From assembly GCF_040807025.1 (NCBI RefSeq), contig NC_090980.1:310001-374000 (forward strand): a DNA stretch of 64,000 nt, read 5' to 3'. Below, piece after piece: positions 30,941 through 44,100 of the stretch; the stretch's first letter is position 1, and each line of letters opens with the position of its first letter. Source of the stretch: Struthio camelus. Taxonomy: Eukaryota > Chordata > Aves > Struthioniformes > Struthionidae. The position numbers and the translations under genes were made by a program. Under the pieces are notes generated by a model, which had not been told where the DNA came from, searched no databases, and was given only the letters and a program-made list of their open reading frames with translations.

Positions 30941-30952
30941 AATAAATAAATA
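30941..30952 (-). promoter_or_regulatory. POU2F2: AU-rich element (UAUUUAUUUAUU)
   Basis: AATAAATAAATA on the plus strand gives overlapping AUUUA pentamers and the UUAUUUAUU nonamer on the mRNA strand. This is a classical class II ARE, about 850 nt after the stop codon. Confidence 0.5.
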
Positions 30953-31793
30953 GGGATGGGGGCGGCCGGCTGTCCGCTCCCGGGTCCGGCAGGGAGAAAT
31001 CACAGCATTTAGAAGGAAAAAAATAAAAAGAAAACAACAACAACAAAAATTAAACACAACCGACGGGGCAGGAAGGGGGGAAACGGGACCCGATGACCGA
31101 CACCGAGGGAAACGGCGAGAATGAGGGATTTTTGGTTAAGAGCATGAGACAGGCTGGCCCCCCCCCAACCCCCTCCCCGGTCCCCCATGGGAAATAAAAA
31201 TAGATTAATAATAAATAAAAAGCTTTCAAAAGACATTCGACCGGACACAGAGGTTAGAAAAGTTTTGTAAAAAGCCTTTGGGATCAGCTAGAACTGGGTT
31301 TGCTTTGGGTTCGTCCTTTTTTTTTTTTTTTGGCGTGAAGTATTCATTTTTTCTCATTTCTCCCCTCCTGCCCTGATCCTCCCTCCTCCACACACTTTCA
31401 ACAGACGCAAAACGGGGCAGAAAAACACCCCTTTTTGGTCTGTGCCCCCCAGGGAAATAAAAGGATTGGGAAATTTGGTGGGGAGGGGGGAAGTTGGAGG
31501 GGTCAGAGGAGCTGGGCCTCCCCCCCCCAAAATGGTTAAATTAAATTAAGTTAAAGGAGGGGGCGGGGAGGGGGGGGTCCGGCCACCCACCCGTCCCGGG
31601 ACTTGGGGGCGCCGGGGTTTTTTGGGGGGGGGGAGTTTTTGGTTTTTTTAGCACGTGCTGGGGTTTGGGCGTGGGGAGGGGGGTGTTTATGTCATTTAAT
31701 CTTTTTTCTTTTTTTGGTCGTTGCCGGTCTAGGGGGCTGCAGGGGGAGAGGCGGGGGGGGGGGCGTCCGTTCCTCCCCCCGCCCCGGGCCCCG

Positions 31794-32107
31794 TCACTCG
31801 GCCTGGGGGTCCGTGTCGGCGGCGGCGGCGGCGGCGTCGCTGGCGGAGCTGCAGGAGGAGCAGGACGGCGAGGAGGCCAGGCCGGGCGAAGCGGCGGCGG
31901 CGGCGGCGGCCACGGCGGCCACGGCGGCCGGCACCAGCCCCACGCCGCCGCCCGGGCCGGCCCCCAGCAGCGGCAGGGCGCCGTGGTTGAGGAAGAGCGG
32001 GGACGTCACCATGCTCTGGCTGCCCGCCGTCCCCGCGCTCGTGCCCAGCACCAGCGGCCCGCCGGCGTCAAGGCTGGAAAGCGGCAGGTTTCCACCACTG
32101 GCCAAGG
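31794..32107 (-). CDS. POU2F2: POU2F2 exon 16 (C terminus, stop)
   Basis: Residues 549-652: [31 protein letters not shown], an Ala-rich tract and a Ser/Cys-rich end before TGA. It matches the long Oct-2 C-terminal isoform. The acceptor is CGCACAG|CC. Confidence 0.92.
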
Positions 32108-35100
32108 CTGTGCGGAGAGAGAGCCGGGACCGGGGGGAAGCGGGGAGGGGGGTCGGATGGGGGGCGGCCCCACGGCACCTCCGCACGCTGCCCGCGCCAT
32201 GGCAGGAGGCTTTGGGGGCCCCTGGCCGGGCCCAGAGGTTCTCCCTGCCCCCCAGAGACCCCCTGCCCTGCCCTGCCCCACGGGTGCCCCTGCCCCGTGG
32301 GTGCCCCCTGCACCATCCCCTGCCCCATAGCTTCCCCCTGCCCCGTGGGTACCCCCTGCACCATCCCCTGCCCCATAGCTTCCCCCTGCCCCGTGGGTAC
32401 CCCCTGCACCATCCCCTGCCCCATAGCTTCCCCCTGCCCCGTGGGTACCCCCTGCACCATCCCCTACCCCATGGGTACCCCCTGCCCCATCCCCTGCCCC
32501 ATAGCTTCCCTCTGCCCCATGGGTACCCCTTGCCCCATGGGTACCCCCTGCACCATCCCCTGCCCCATGGGTACCCCTTGCCCCATGGGTACCCCCTGCA
32601 CCATCCCCTGCCCCATGGGTACCCCTTGCCCCATGGGTACCCCCTGCACCATCCCCTGCCCCATGGGTATCTCCTGCCCCATAGGTTCCCCCTGCCCCAT
32701 AGGTTCCCCCTGCACCATCCTCTGCCCCATAGGTACACCTTGCCCCATGGGTACACCTTGCCCCATGGGTACCCCCTGCACCATATCCTGTCCCATAGGT
32801 TCCTCCTGCCCCATGGGCACCCCATGCCCCACAGCTTTGCCTACCCCACAGGATCAGAGTGCCCCTGCCCAGCCCCAGCCCTGCCCACAGGGGCACCTGA
32901 GGGGCCAACGCCCCCTCCCCAAAACCTGCCTGCCCCACAGGGCCCAAACCCCACAGGGCCCCGCTGCCCTGTCCCCCCGCAGCGCGCCAGACAGACGGAC
33001 CCGCGCGGGTGAGCGTGCGGTTAGTGAGCAGCGGTGGGAGATGCGGGTTACGGCGGGCACAAAACACCATGGGTGGGATGAGAGGGGGCCCAGACCGTGG
33101 GGGTGGGGGTCTGGGGGGGGCCGCCCGCCCGGCCGCCTCTCGCACGCCCGCACGCGCACGGGGCCAGGCTGGCACGCGCACCGCCCCGGGCAGGTGGAGC
33201 TGCACACAGCGCGGTGCAAGCCCAATAGTGACTCTGCACGCCCGATCCCAGCTCTCAATGCGCCAGCTCGCGGCTCTTCGCACGCCTGATCCCAGCTCTC
33301 GACACGCCAGCTCGCGGCTCTTCGCACGCCCGATCCCAGCTCTCAATGCGCCAGCTTGCAGCTCTTCGCACGCCCGATCCCAGCTCTCGACGCGCCAGCT
33401 CGCGGCTCTTCGCACGCCCGATCCCAGCTCTCAATGCGCCAGCTCGCGGCTCTTCGCACGCCCGATCCCAGCTCTCAATGCGCCAGCTTGCAGCTCTTCG
33501 CACGCCCGATCCCAGCTCTCAATGCGCCAGCTCGCGGCTCTTCGCACGCCCGATCCCAGCTCTCAATGCGCCAGCACGCGGCTCTTCGCACGCCTGATCC
33601 CAGCTCTTGACATGCCAGCACGCGGCTCTTCGCACACCTGATCCCAGCTCTCGACGCGCCAGCTCGCGGCTCTTCGCACGCCTGATCCCAGCTCTCGACG
33701 CGCCAGCTCGCAGCTCTTCACACAGCCGATCCCAGCTCTCGACGCGCCAGCTCGCGGCTCTTCGCACAGCCGATCCCAGCTCTCAATGCGCCAGCTCGCA
33801 GCTCTTTGCACGCCCGATCCCAGCTCTCGACGCGCCAGCTCGCAGCTCTTCACACAGCCGATCCCAGCTCTCGACGCGCCAGCTCGCAGCTCTTTGCACG
33901 CCCGATCCCAGCTCTCGACGCGCCAGCTCGCAGCTCTTCACACAGCCGATCCCAGCTCTCGACGCGCCAGCTCGCAGCTCTTTGCACGCCCGATCCCAGC
34001 TCTCGACGCGCCAGCTCGCGGCTCTTCACACAGCCGATCCCAGCTCTCGACGCGCCAGCTCGCAGCTCTTTGCACGCCCGATCCCAGCTCTCGACGCACC
34101 AGCTCGCAGCTCTTCACACAGCCGATCCCAGCTCTCGACGCACCAGCTCGCGGCTCTTCGCACACCTGATCCCAGCTCAACATGCCAGCACGTGGCTCTT
34201 TGCATGTCCAATCCCAGCTCTCAACACGCCAGCTCACGGCTCTTTGCACACCAGAACCTGGCTCCCGACAGGCCAGCACACAGCTCTTTGCACATCCGAT
34301 CCCAGCTCTTAACACGCCAGCACACGGCTCTTTGCATGCCTGATCCCAGCTCTCGATGCGCCAGCACGCAGCTCCGCACACCTGATCCCAGCTCTCCACG
34401 GGCCAGCACGTGACTCTTTGCACCCCGATCCCAGCTCTCGACGCAACAGCATGCGGCTCCGCACGCCCAATCCCAGCTCTCAACACACCAGCATGTGGCT
34501 CTTTGCACACCAGACTTTGGGTCTCGCCTTGCCGGTGCACGACTGCACAACAGCTCCCTGCTCTCTGCACCCCAGCACACACCTGTGTGCATAACAGCCC
34601 GCAGCTGTTTGCACACCAGTACAAGGCTCTTTGCACAACACCTCACAGTGCTCTGCACACCAGCGCACACTCATTTGCACGACAGCCTGCGGCCGTTTGC
34701 ACCCTGCCCAGGCCAGCGCCTTGCACGCACGCGCCGCCCCCCTCCCGCCCCGAGGCGTCCAGGCGGGCGGTCTGGATGGTCGCGCGCACGCACCGTGCGT
34801 GGCACAAACCTTGGATGGTGGCCAGAGGGTTAGTGGCCATTAGCGCCGGGTTTAACCCTGCGTTCACCCCTAGCACAGTGCTTCTGCAAAGCAAAGCAGA
34901 CGCAGCAGGTTACGGGGGCGAGGGGTCGGGGGAAGAGAGGAGCGGGGCCGGACCCCCCCACATGCACACCCCGCACCGAACCCTCCCTGCCGCCCGCACA
35001 CTTACCCCGTGCCGGGATTCAGGCCCGAGAGGCCGATGGCCGCGTGGCCGCTGCTCTGGGGACTGGGGTTTGTGCTGTTGCTGGGGGGCGGCGTGACGGA

Positions 35101-38100
35101 GTTCAAGGCGGGGACCCCCCCAGCCCCCGCGCAGCGGCCGGTGGCCAGCGAGCCGGCCGCCGACGACAAGGTAGTAACTGCCGGAGGAGGCGGGAGGGAA
35201 AAAAAGACAGAAATGGGTGTTCACGCGCAGCCTGGAAACTTTGGCATCTTTTGGGGAGGTTCTACAGCAAAAAAAGGCCCCCCCCACCCACCACCACTCT
35301 ACTCCCTTTGGTTAACGCGTGCCAGCACCGGCGCGGCCGCGGGGCAACGAACCTGTTGTGCTCAGACTGCTGGAAGCCTGGGAGAGCGGGAGGCTCACGC
35401 TGGGGCTGGGACTGGTCACCTGGCCGCAGAGAGATGCGTCACGGGGCAGCCGGACACCCCCAGGGACAAAGCTGGTGCGGGGTGGGGGGGACGGGGACCA
35501 TGGGATGATATGGGGGGATGGGGACCTCCAAGCCAACATGGGGGACAGGGACCGTGGGCAATATGGGGGGACGGGGACCTCAAGGTCAATATGGGGGGAT
35601 GAAGACCACAGGACCATGGGGCAGATGGGGACCTCGAAGCCACCTCGAAGGTGGACATGGACCATGGGCTATTCCGTGGGGAAAGAAACCATGAAGCCAA
35701 CACAAGTAGACAGGGCCCATGGACCATGGTGGGACAGGGACAACCAGGTGCAGATGGGGCGGCCCAGGCTGGGGTGGGGCTGGGGTGGCGGCCCCAGGAT
35801 GGGGCCCATCCACGGGAGCAGGGGTGGCCACGGGGGTGCAGGACCCACCATGTGGGGGCTGTAGCCGGGGGGCTTGCCCTGGGAGGGCAGCATGGGGCTG
35901 CTGCTGCAGGGGTTGATGCGCTTCTCCTTCTGGCGCCGGTTGCAGAACCAGACGCGGATGACCTCCTTCTCCATGTTGAGCTGCTCGGCGATGAGCAGGA
36001 TCTCCTCTGAGGTAGGCTTCTGGTTCTGGGGGGGGACATGGGCGGGCGTCAGGGTGGGTGTCAGGGTGGCCGTCGGGACGGGGCAGGGGGTGCCGGCGCA
36101 GTGCCACTCACCGCGAGAAAGCTCTTCTCCAGGGCGAAGCGGACGTTGGTCTCAATACTGGTCCGCTTCTTGCGGCGCCGTCCCGGCAGCCCGTCGAAGC
36201 CCAGGCTGGGGCTGCTCAGCTGGTTGGGGCTGGGCAAGGTGGAGTCCACCGACATGGTCTCTGCGTGGTGGAGGGGGGTGACACGGGCGGTGTTGGCACC
36301 TGGGATGGTGCTGTCACATGTCCCCCCTGCCCCGCTCGGCCCCGCGGGTCCCCCCCATCTCACCAGCGTCGTTGAGCCATTTCTCCAGCAGCGGCTTGAG
36401 CTTGCACATGTTCTTGAAGCTGAGGTTGAGCGCCTCGAAGCGCGAGATGGTTGTCTGGCTGAAGTCGTTGCCGTAAAGCTTCCCCATCGCCAGCCCCACA
36501 TCGCCCTGCCGGGGTTGGGGGGGGGGGGGGGAGCTCAGCACCAGGCCCAGGCATCTGGGGCCGCCTCTCACAGAATCACAGAAGGGTTGAGGTTGGAATG
36601 GACCCATGCAGATCGTCCAGTCCAATCCCCCTGCTCAAGCAGGGTCACCTAGAGCAGGCTGCCCAGGACTGTGTCCAAATGGCTGTTGAGTATCTCCAAG
36701 GAAGGGGACTCCACAGTGTCTCTGGGCTACCTGCTCCAGTGCTCGGTCACCCTCACAGCCAAGAAGTCTTTCCTCATGTTCAGATGGAATTTACCTTTTT
36801 TCAGTTTGTGCCCGTTGCCTCTCGTCCTACTGCTGGGCACCACTGAGGAGGGTCTGGCCCCATCCTCTTGACACCCTCCCTTTAGATACTTGTACACGTT
36901 GGTGAGATCCCCCCTGAGCCTTCTCCAGGCTGAACAGGCCCAGCTCCCTCAGCCTTTCTTCATAGGAGAGATGCTCCAGTCCCCTCATCATCTTAGTAGC
37001 CCTTCACTGGACCTGCTCCAGGAGCATCACGTCTCTCTTGTACTGGGGAGCCCAGAACTGGACACAGTCCTCCAGGTGAGATCTCACCAGGGCTGAGGAG
37101 AGGGGCAGGATCACCTCCCTCCACCTGCTGGCAACACTCTGCCTCATGCACCAGGATCCCCTTGGCCTTCTTGGCCACAAGGGCACACTGCTGCCTCACG
37201 CTTAACTTGTTGTCCACCAGCACTCCCAGGTCCTTCTCTGCAGAGCTGCTTTCCAGCAGGTCAGCCCCCAACCTGTCCTGGTGCACGGGGTTATTCCTCC
37301 CTAGACGCAGGACTCTGCAATTCCCTATGTTGAACTCCATGAGCTTCTTCTCCGCCCAACTCTCCAGGTCCCTCTAAACGGCTGCGCTGAAGCCGAGGGA
37401 CATGACACCCACTGCTGCCCCCCACGTCTACCCGGCCGGGATGCTGCCCACCCCCCGGCAGGCCACGGCACTACCTGCGTGAAGCCCAGCTTGATGCGGC
37501 GCTGCTTGAAGGTGCGTGCAAACTGCTCCAGCTCCTCCAGGTCGCTGGGCTCCTCGGGGTGTGCCGGCGGCTCCAGGCATTTGGGGGGGGGCCCGTGGCT
37601 GAGGTGGGACTCGGGGAGGCCTGGCCGAGTCGTTGGCTGCGGGCAGAGGTGGTGTTGGGGTGGGGGGGGGACACGGCCGCGCAGAAGGGCCGGACGTCAG
37701 TGGGGGCCACTGCGGCGTGTCCCCCCCGCCGCCGCTGCCGCCACCGTCCCTCACCTGTGCTGGCAGCCCCGAGCGGGGCTGGTTTGGCAGGAGGCCCCCG
37801 GGGTTTTGCTGAGGTAGCTGAAAGAGATTTGGCGTCGACAGCAGCCCTGCGAAAGAGGAGAGGGGCCGGTCAGGCCGGGGACCGCCGTCGTCGTCCTCGG
37901 TGTCCCCCCGCGTCCCGTCCCCCACCCGCCTCGCACCTTGCTGTCCTTGCTGGGCCGGTGGCAGCAGGAACTGGGCGGGCGGCTGGAGGTGGTGGCCAGG
38001 GACGAGCACCAATTGCTGGAGCTGCAGGAGCTGCTGGATGTCCTGGGGACGGCAGGGGACAGCGGCCAGGGGCAGGGGTGAGCCGGGGCCGCAGAGGGGC

Positions 38101-41100
38101 GGTCGGGGACGGGGGAGAAGCACGGAGTCCCCAGGGCGAGCGGCGGCGGGGGGCCGGGCAGGGGGTCCCCCCCTTACCTGGGCGCTGAGCTGGATGGGCT
38201 GGGAGAGGGCGAGCGGCGGGGCGGGCGGCTGCCCCGCGGCCCCCTCCCCGCCCGGCGGCGGAGCAGCGGCGGCAGCGGCGGCGGCGGCGGTGGCGGTGGC
38301 AGCGGTGGCGGCGGCCGCGGCGCTCGACTGCTGCACCGCCGCCGCCAGGAGCTGGGCTTGCGCCTGCTGCAGGAGCAGCTGCTGCTGGGCCGGCATCAGC
38401 GCCGTCAGCTGCGCGGGCAGCGCGGGCGGCGGGGGACGGGGACAGCGGGGGACAGGTAGGGGACAGGCGACAGGTTCGACACAGACAAGGGACAGGCAGG
38501 AGACAGGTTTGGGACAGGCAGGAGATGGGACAGGTTTGGGACAGGCAGGGGATGGGTTGGAGACAGGCGACGTTCAAGATAGGCAAGGGACAGGTTTGAG
38601 ACAGGCAGGGGACAGGTAGGGGACAGGTTCATAGCAGGAAATATGTTGGGGACAGGCAGCAGACGGGACAGACAGGGACGGGACATGAAACAGGTTGGAG
38701 ACAGGCAGAGGACAGGCAGGGGACAGGCAGGGGACACATGGATGGGCAGAGGTGAAGCGAGGACAGAGGCACAAGTGAGGACGGCAGGGGACAGATTGGG
38801 GGGACGTGCAGAGGGAACAGGGACACGGATGGTTTTGGGGGCGCAGGGATGGGGTGGAAGAAGGGAGATGGAGTTGGGGACACAGGGATGGAGTTGGGGA
38901 CACAGACAGATGTGGGGACGCAGAGATGGGGTTGGGCACATGGGGGCAGGTTGGGGACATAGATGCGGGATGAAGGCACAGGGACAGATTTGGGGACACA
39001 CGGACAGATTTGGGGACATGGGGACAGATTTGGGGATCCGGGGGCAGATTGGAGACCCACAGACAGATTTGGGGGCACGTGGAGAGATTTGGGGACATAG
39101 GGACAGATTTGGGGACAGATGTGGGGACACAGGGACGGGGTTGAGCACACAGGGACAGATTTGGGGACAGGTTGGGGACAGATTTGGGGAGCCGGGGAGG
39201 GGGTGGAGCGCACAGGGACAGATTTGGGGACGGGTTGGGGACAGGGCCGAGGCGGGTGTGTAGAGGTTAGGCGGGGGGGCACAGAGAGGGGGGGCAGCCA
39301 GTTAGTAGAGAGCATTTGCCAAGCAGCCCCCCCGCAACCCCAGCAGTGCTAACGAGGGGCCCCGGCGTCCGGGGGAGTCCCCGTGTCCCCATCCCCCCCA
39401 CCCCGCAGCGAGCGGCGCAGCCCCAGCAGCACTAACGAGGGGCCTCGGCGTCCAGGGGGATCCCTGTGTCCCCCCTAACCCCCCCACAACGAGGGGCCTC
39501 AGCGTCCGGGGGGATCCCCGTGTCCCCCCTAACCCCCCCTACAACGAGGGGCCCTGGCGTCCGGGTCCCCACCCGGCCCCACACTCACCCCCGCCAGCTG
39601 GCTCCCCGCCAGCATCAGCTGGGGCTGGGGCAGGGGCTGGGCTGGGGGCAGCTCCGCCGCATCCTCCGCCTTGATCTGGGGGGGGGGGAGACAGGTTGTG
39701 GGGGGGCAGACCCACGGGGGACACCCCCCCCGCATGGGGCTGCATCGGGGAGGCATCGCTTCCCCCCACCCCACGTGGGGCTAAAGCTACCCTGGGGGGG
39801 TGCAGCCCCACGCACCCCCCCCGTCCCACGTGAGGCAGGCAAGCCGGGGGGGGCCCCACTCTCGCCCCCGCCCCCCCCAGCGGCGTTTCCTGTTTTGCCG
39901 CCGCCCCCGGGCCGGGATTTCCCCCCCCCCACCCCCCCCCCGCGTCACCCGCCCGCACCCGCCGCCCAAACAGGAACCGCCCGGCGGGGGGAGCTGGGGG
40001 GGGATGTGGGGGGCTGGGGGACATGGGGGGGCCCGGGGCTATGGGGGGGCTGGGGAGATGGGGCTCATGGGGGTATGGGGGAGGCTGGGGATATGGGGGG
40101 TTGGATGGGGGCGTGGGGGGCCGGGGGTGTGGGGCAGGTGGGGGGCTCCGGGGGGTGGGGAGCTGGCTGTGGGGCAGGTGGGGGGCTCCGGGGGGTGGGG
40201 GGCTGGCTATGGGGTAGGGTGTGGGGCAGGTGGGGGGCTCCGGGGGGGGGGTGGGGCTGGCTATGGGGTAGGGTGTGGGGCAGGTGGGGGGCTCTGGGGG
40301 GTGGGGGGCTGGCTATGGGGTAGGGTGTGGGGCAGGTGGGGGGCTCCGGGGGGGGGTGGGGCTGGCTATGGGGTAGGGTGTGGGGCAGGTGGAGGGCTCT
40401 GGGGGGTGGGGGGGCTGGATGTGGGGTAGGGTGTGGGGCAGGTGGGGGGCTCTGGGGGGTGGGGGGCTGGCTATGGGGTAGGGTGTGGGGCAGGTGGGGG
40501 GCTCTGGGGGGTGGGGGGCTGGCTATGGGGTAGGGTGTGGGGCAGGTGGGGGGCTCCGGGGGGTGGGGGGCTGGATGTGGGGTAGGGTGTGGGGCAGGTG
40601 GGGGGCTTGGGGGGGGCGGGGCTGGCTAGGGGACAGGCGGGGGGCGCTTACCTTGGCTCCGGGGCCTGGGGGGGCCGGGGCAAACGGGGGGGGCTTGTTC
40701 TGCTGGGCCTGGGGGGAGATGCAGTGGGTCAGGGGGGCGCGCGGACCCCACGGCTACCCCACAGCTGCTCCACGCCCACCCCACATCCATCCCACAGCTC
40801 TTCACACCTCCCCACGGCGCCCCATGCCTGACTCACACCCCCCCACGGCCTCCCACGCCCACCCCACGGCGCCCCACAGCCCCCCCGGCGCCCCCCGTCT
40901 CACCTGGTGGTTCGTGTCGGGTCCATTTCTTTCTGTGTCTGCAACGAGACCGGGGGGGGGGTCACCATCGGCCCCCCCCCACCTCCCCTGGGTGCCCTAT
41001 GGGTCCCCGACCCCTATGGATCCTCTGTGCCTCCCCCTGTGCCCTCCGCGTCCCCCATGGGTCTCCCTATCCCTAGGCACTCCGTCCCCTATGGGTCCTC

Positions 41101-44100
41101 TATGGGTCCCCTATGGGTTCCCCTGCCCCCCGCCCCCAAAGGTCCCCCTGTTCCCTATGGGTCCCCTATGGGTCCCTTGCGGGTCTGCCAGTCCCCTACA
41201 GGTCCCCTACGGGTCCCCCTGCCCTCTATGGGCACCTATCCCCTATGGATTCCCCCATGGGTCCCCTGTCCCCTATGGGTCCCCCTCTCTCCCCAAGGTC
41301 CCCTATGAGTCCTCCGTCCCCTCTGGGTCCCCCATAGCTCTCACAGGCCCCTATGGGTCCCCCACGGGTCCCCTGTCCCCTATGGGTCCCCCACTGGCCA
41401 CCCATCCCCACTGTCCCCCCCATAGCGCGTGTCCCCCCGTCCCCCGTGTCCCCCCCCGCGGTACCTGGGTGCTCCCCGTGCAGCTCCGCGCGCGCCTTCT
41501 CCGCCTCCAGGGGCTTAGACATCCTTATTTCTGGGGGGAGGGACACACAGAGGGGCTGAGCCCCGGCACGGGGCCCAGGCGTCCGGGCGCCCCCCGCCCC
41601 CTCCCGTTACCTCTGCCCCCCCCGGGGCGCCGGGTTCGAGGAGACGCAGCAGCGACTGGGCCCCGAGCCCGGGGCGCCCGGCCCGGCCCGGCCTCATTTG
41701 CATGAGCCACTGAGTCACTAACGAGCGCGCCGAGCCCCGAAACCCCGGGGGCGAGCGGGGAGCCCGGGGGGACGCCGCGGGGACGGGGACGAGGACGCGC
41801 CCCCGCCCGCAGCCTCACCGCCTTTCCGCGCCCCATGGCGGGGGGGGGGGTGAGCGCCCGGCCCTGAGCGTGCACAAGCGTGCACAAGCGCGTGCTCGGC
41901 CGCGCGCACGGGGAGCTGTGCACGGGGAGCACGAGGTTGTGCGGGCCGGGCAGCGCGCGTGCAAGGGGCAGGGTCCACGTGCAAAGGGGCGCGGGGCACG
42001 TGCAAAGGCCACGGCGTGCGTGTGCAAAGGGGCATGATGTGCGTGCAAAGGGCATGGCGCACACGCAAGGGGCAGCTGCACGTGCAAGGGGCAGGGCGTG
42101 CATGCACGGGCGTGCAAAGGGGCAGAGTGCGTGCACGGCACGCATGCCAGGGCCACGGTGCGCGTGCAAAGGCCACGGCGCACGCATGCACGGTGCCTGT
42201 GCAAAGGGGCACGGTGCCTGGGCACGGGGCAGGGTGCACGCGCGTGCAAGGCTCTGCAGCCAGGCCCCGGCGTGTCTCCCCGGCCCCGCATCCGCGCGTG
42301 CGAGCGTGGCCGTGCCCGCGCCCAGCCCGAGCTGCGCGGGGCAGCCAGGCCGCCCGCTCGCCCGCTCGCCCGGCCGGCGGTGCTGGGGGGCCGCAGCCTG
42401 CACAGCGCGCGGGCCAAGGGCGCGTGCACGCGCGGGTGTGCGCAGGCGCGGGTGTGCACGGCTGCGCACGCTGACCCCTGCCCCGGCAGGACCCAGGCCC
42501 CCCCCCGGCACTTTCACTTCTCCTATTTGTTTCCCTTTCACATTTTTAGCCCGTTTAAAAACAGCCCCTGATTTACTGAAAACTGCCTAAATTTAGCTGC
42601 CAGGAACCCGCTGGACCCCCCTGGGCAGCACCGGGCCCTCCCCGCTCCCTGGGAGACACCCCCACCCCGCAACACCCTGCCCAGGGGCACCCCCAGCCTG
42701 CAACACCTCTACCCAGGAGATACCCCCCACCCTGCAACACCCCTACCAAGGAGACACCCCCCCACCTCACAACACCCTGCCCAGGGGACACCTCCGACCT
42801 GCAATACCCCTTCCCAGGAGACACCCCCAGCCCACAACACCTCTACCCAGGAGAGACCCCTGACCTGCAACACCCCTTCCCGGGGGACACCCCACCCTGC
42901 AACATCCTTACCCAGGAGATACCCCCCACCCTGCAACACCCCTACCAAGGAGGCACCCCCCCACCTCACAACACCCTGCCCAGGGGACACCTCCGACCTG
43001 CAATACCCCTTCCCAGGAGACACCCCCAGCCCACAACACCTCTACCCAGGAGAGACCCCTGACCTGCAACACCCCTTCCCAGGGGACACCCCACCCTGCA
43101 ACACCCCTACCAAGGAGACACCCCCCCACCTCACAACACCCTGCCCAGGGGACACCTCTGGCCTGCAACACCCCTTCCCAGGAGACACCTCCAGCCCACA
43201 ACACCCTTCCCAGGGGACACTCACCCTGCAACACCCTTCCAGGGGTCTCCCCAGCCCATGACACCCTTTCATGTGAAACACTCCATCCCACAAACACCCC
43301 TTCACAAGGGGGGGACCCCTTGACTACCCCCACCCTGCAACACGCCTACACAGGAGACACCTCCACCCTGCAACACCCTTCCCAGGGGACACCCAACCCT
43401 GCGTGCTGCCCCCCAAACACACAGCACCCGCATGCCCCCAGCACCCTCCTCCAGCCAGTGGCACCCCACAGCACCCCACGCCGGGGGCACCCAGCCCTAT
43501 AGCACCCCACACCGGGGACCCTTAACCTCGCACAGCCCTGTGGGGCCCACAGCAACCCACATCAGGGGCACCCATGGGGCCCAGAACGCCCCAGAGCACC
43601 CCACACCGCAGACCCTGAACCCCACACGGCCCCACAGCACCCCACATCAGGGGCACCCATGAGCACAGCCCCATGGGGCCCAGAGCACCCCACAGCACCA
43701 CACCCTGGGGACCCTGAACCCCAGCACAGCCCCATGGACCCCACAGCACCCCATGCCAGGGGCACCTATGGGGTCCAGCACAGCCCCATAGAGCCCAGAG
43801 TGCCCCATAGCACCCCATGCCAGGGGTACCCATGGGGTCCAGCACAGCCCCGTGGGGTCCAGCACAGCCCCGTGGGGCCCAGAGCACCCCACTGCACCTC
43901 ACACCAGGGACCCTGAACCCCAGCACAGCCCCACACGCCCCATAGCATCCCACAGCCCCCCATACCGGCAACCCCCCACCTCCGGCACCACTCCACGCAC
44001 CCCACAGCACCCCATGCCAGGGGCACCCATAGGGGCCACCACATCTCCATGGGGCCCACAGCACCCTGCCCCGGGGACCCTGAACCTAGCGCGGCCCAAT

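Larger units (their letters stand above)
25610..31793 (-). other. POU2F2: POU2F2 3'UTR (about 6 kb)
   Basis: From the POU2F2 stop to a clean AATAAA, the minus strand is A-rich with many homopolymer tracts and no coding signal. It contains an AU-rich element, three let-7-type sites and several tandem arrays (listed separately). Internal AATAAA hexamers (for example around 30420) allow shorter forms. The extent is inferred from the lack of any other gene. Confidence 0.5.

Noticed and set aside
32006-33415. 469-codon minus-strand ORF overlapping POU2F2 exon 16
   Set aside because: Wrong frame relative to exon 16, and mostly translation of two minisatellites.
33244-34505. CRISPR-like regular spacing
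   Set aside because: Whole 44-bp units are repeated with no unique spacers, in a vertebrate intron.
41620-41645. tRNA B-box-like GGTTCGAGGAG
   Set aside because: Lacks the conserved CC and no A box or cloverleaf can be built around it.
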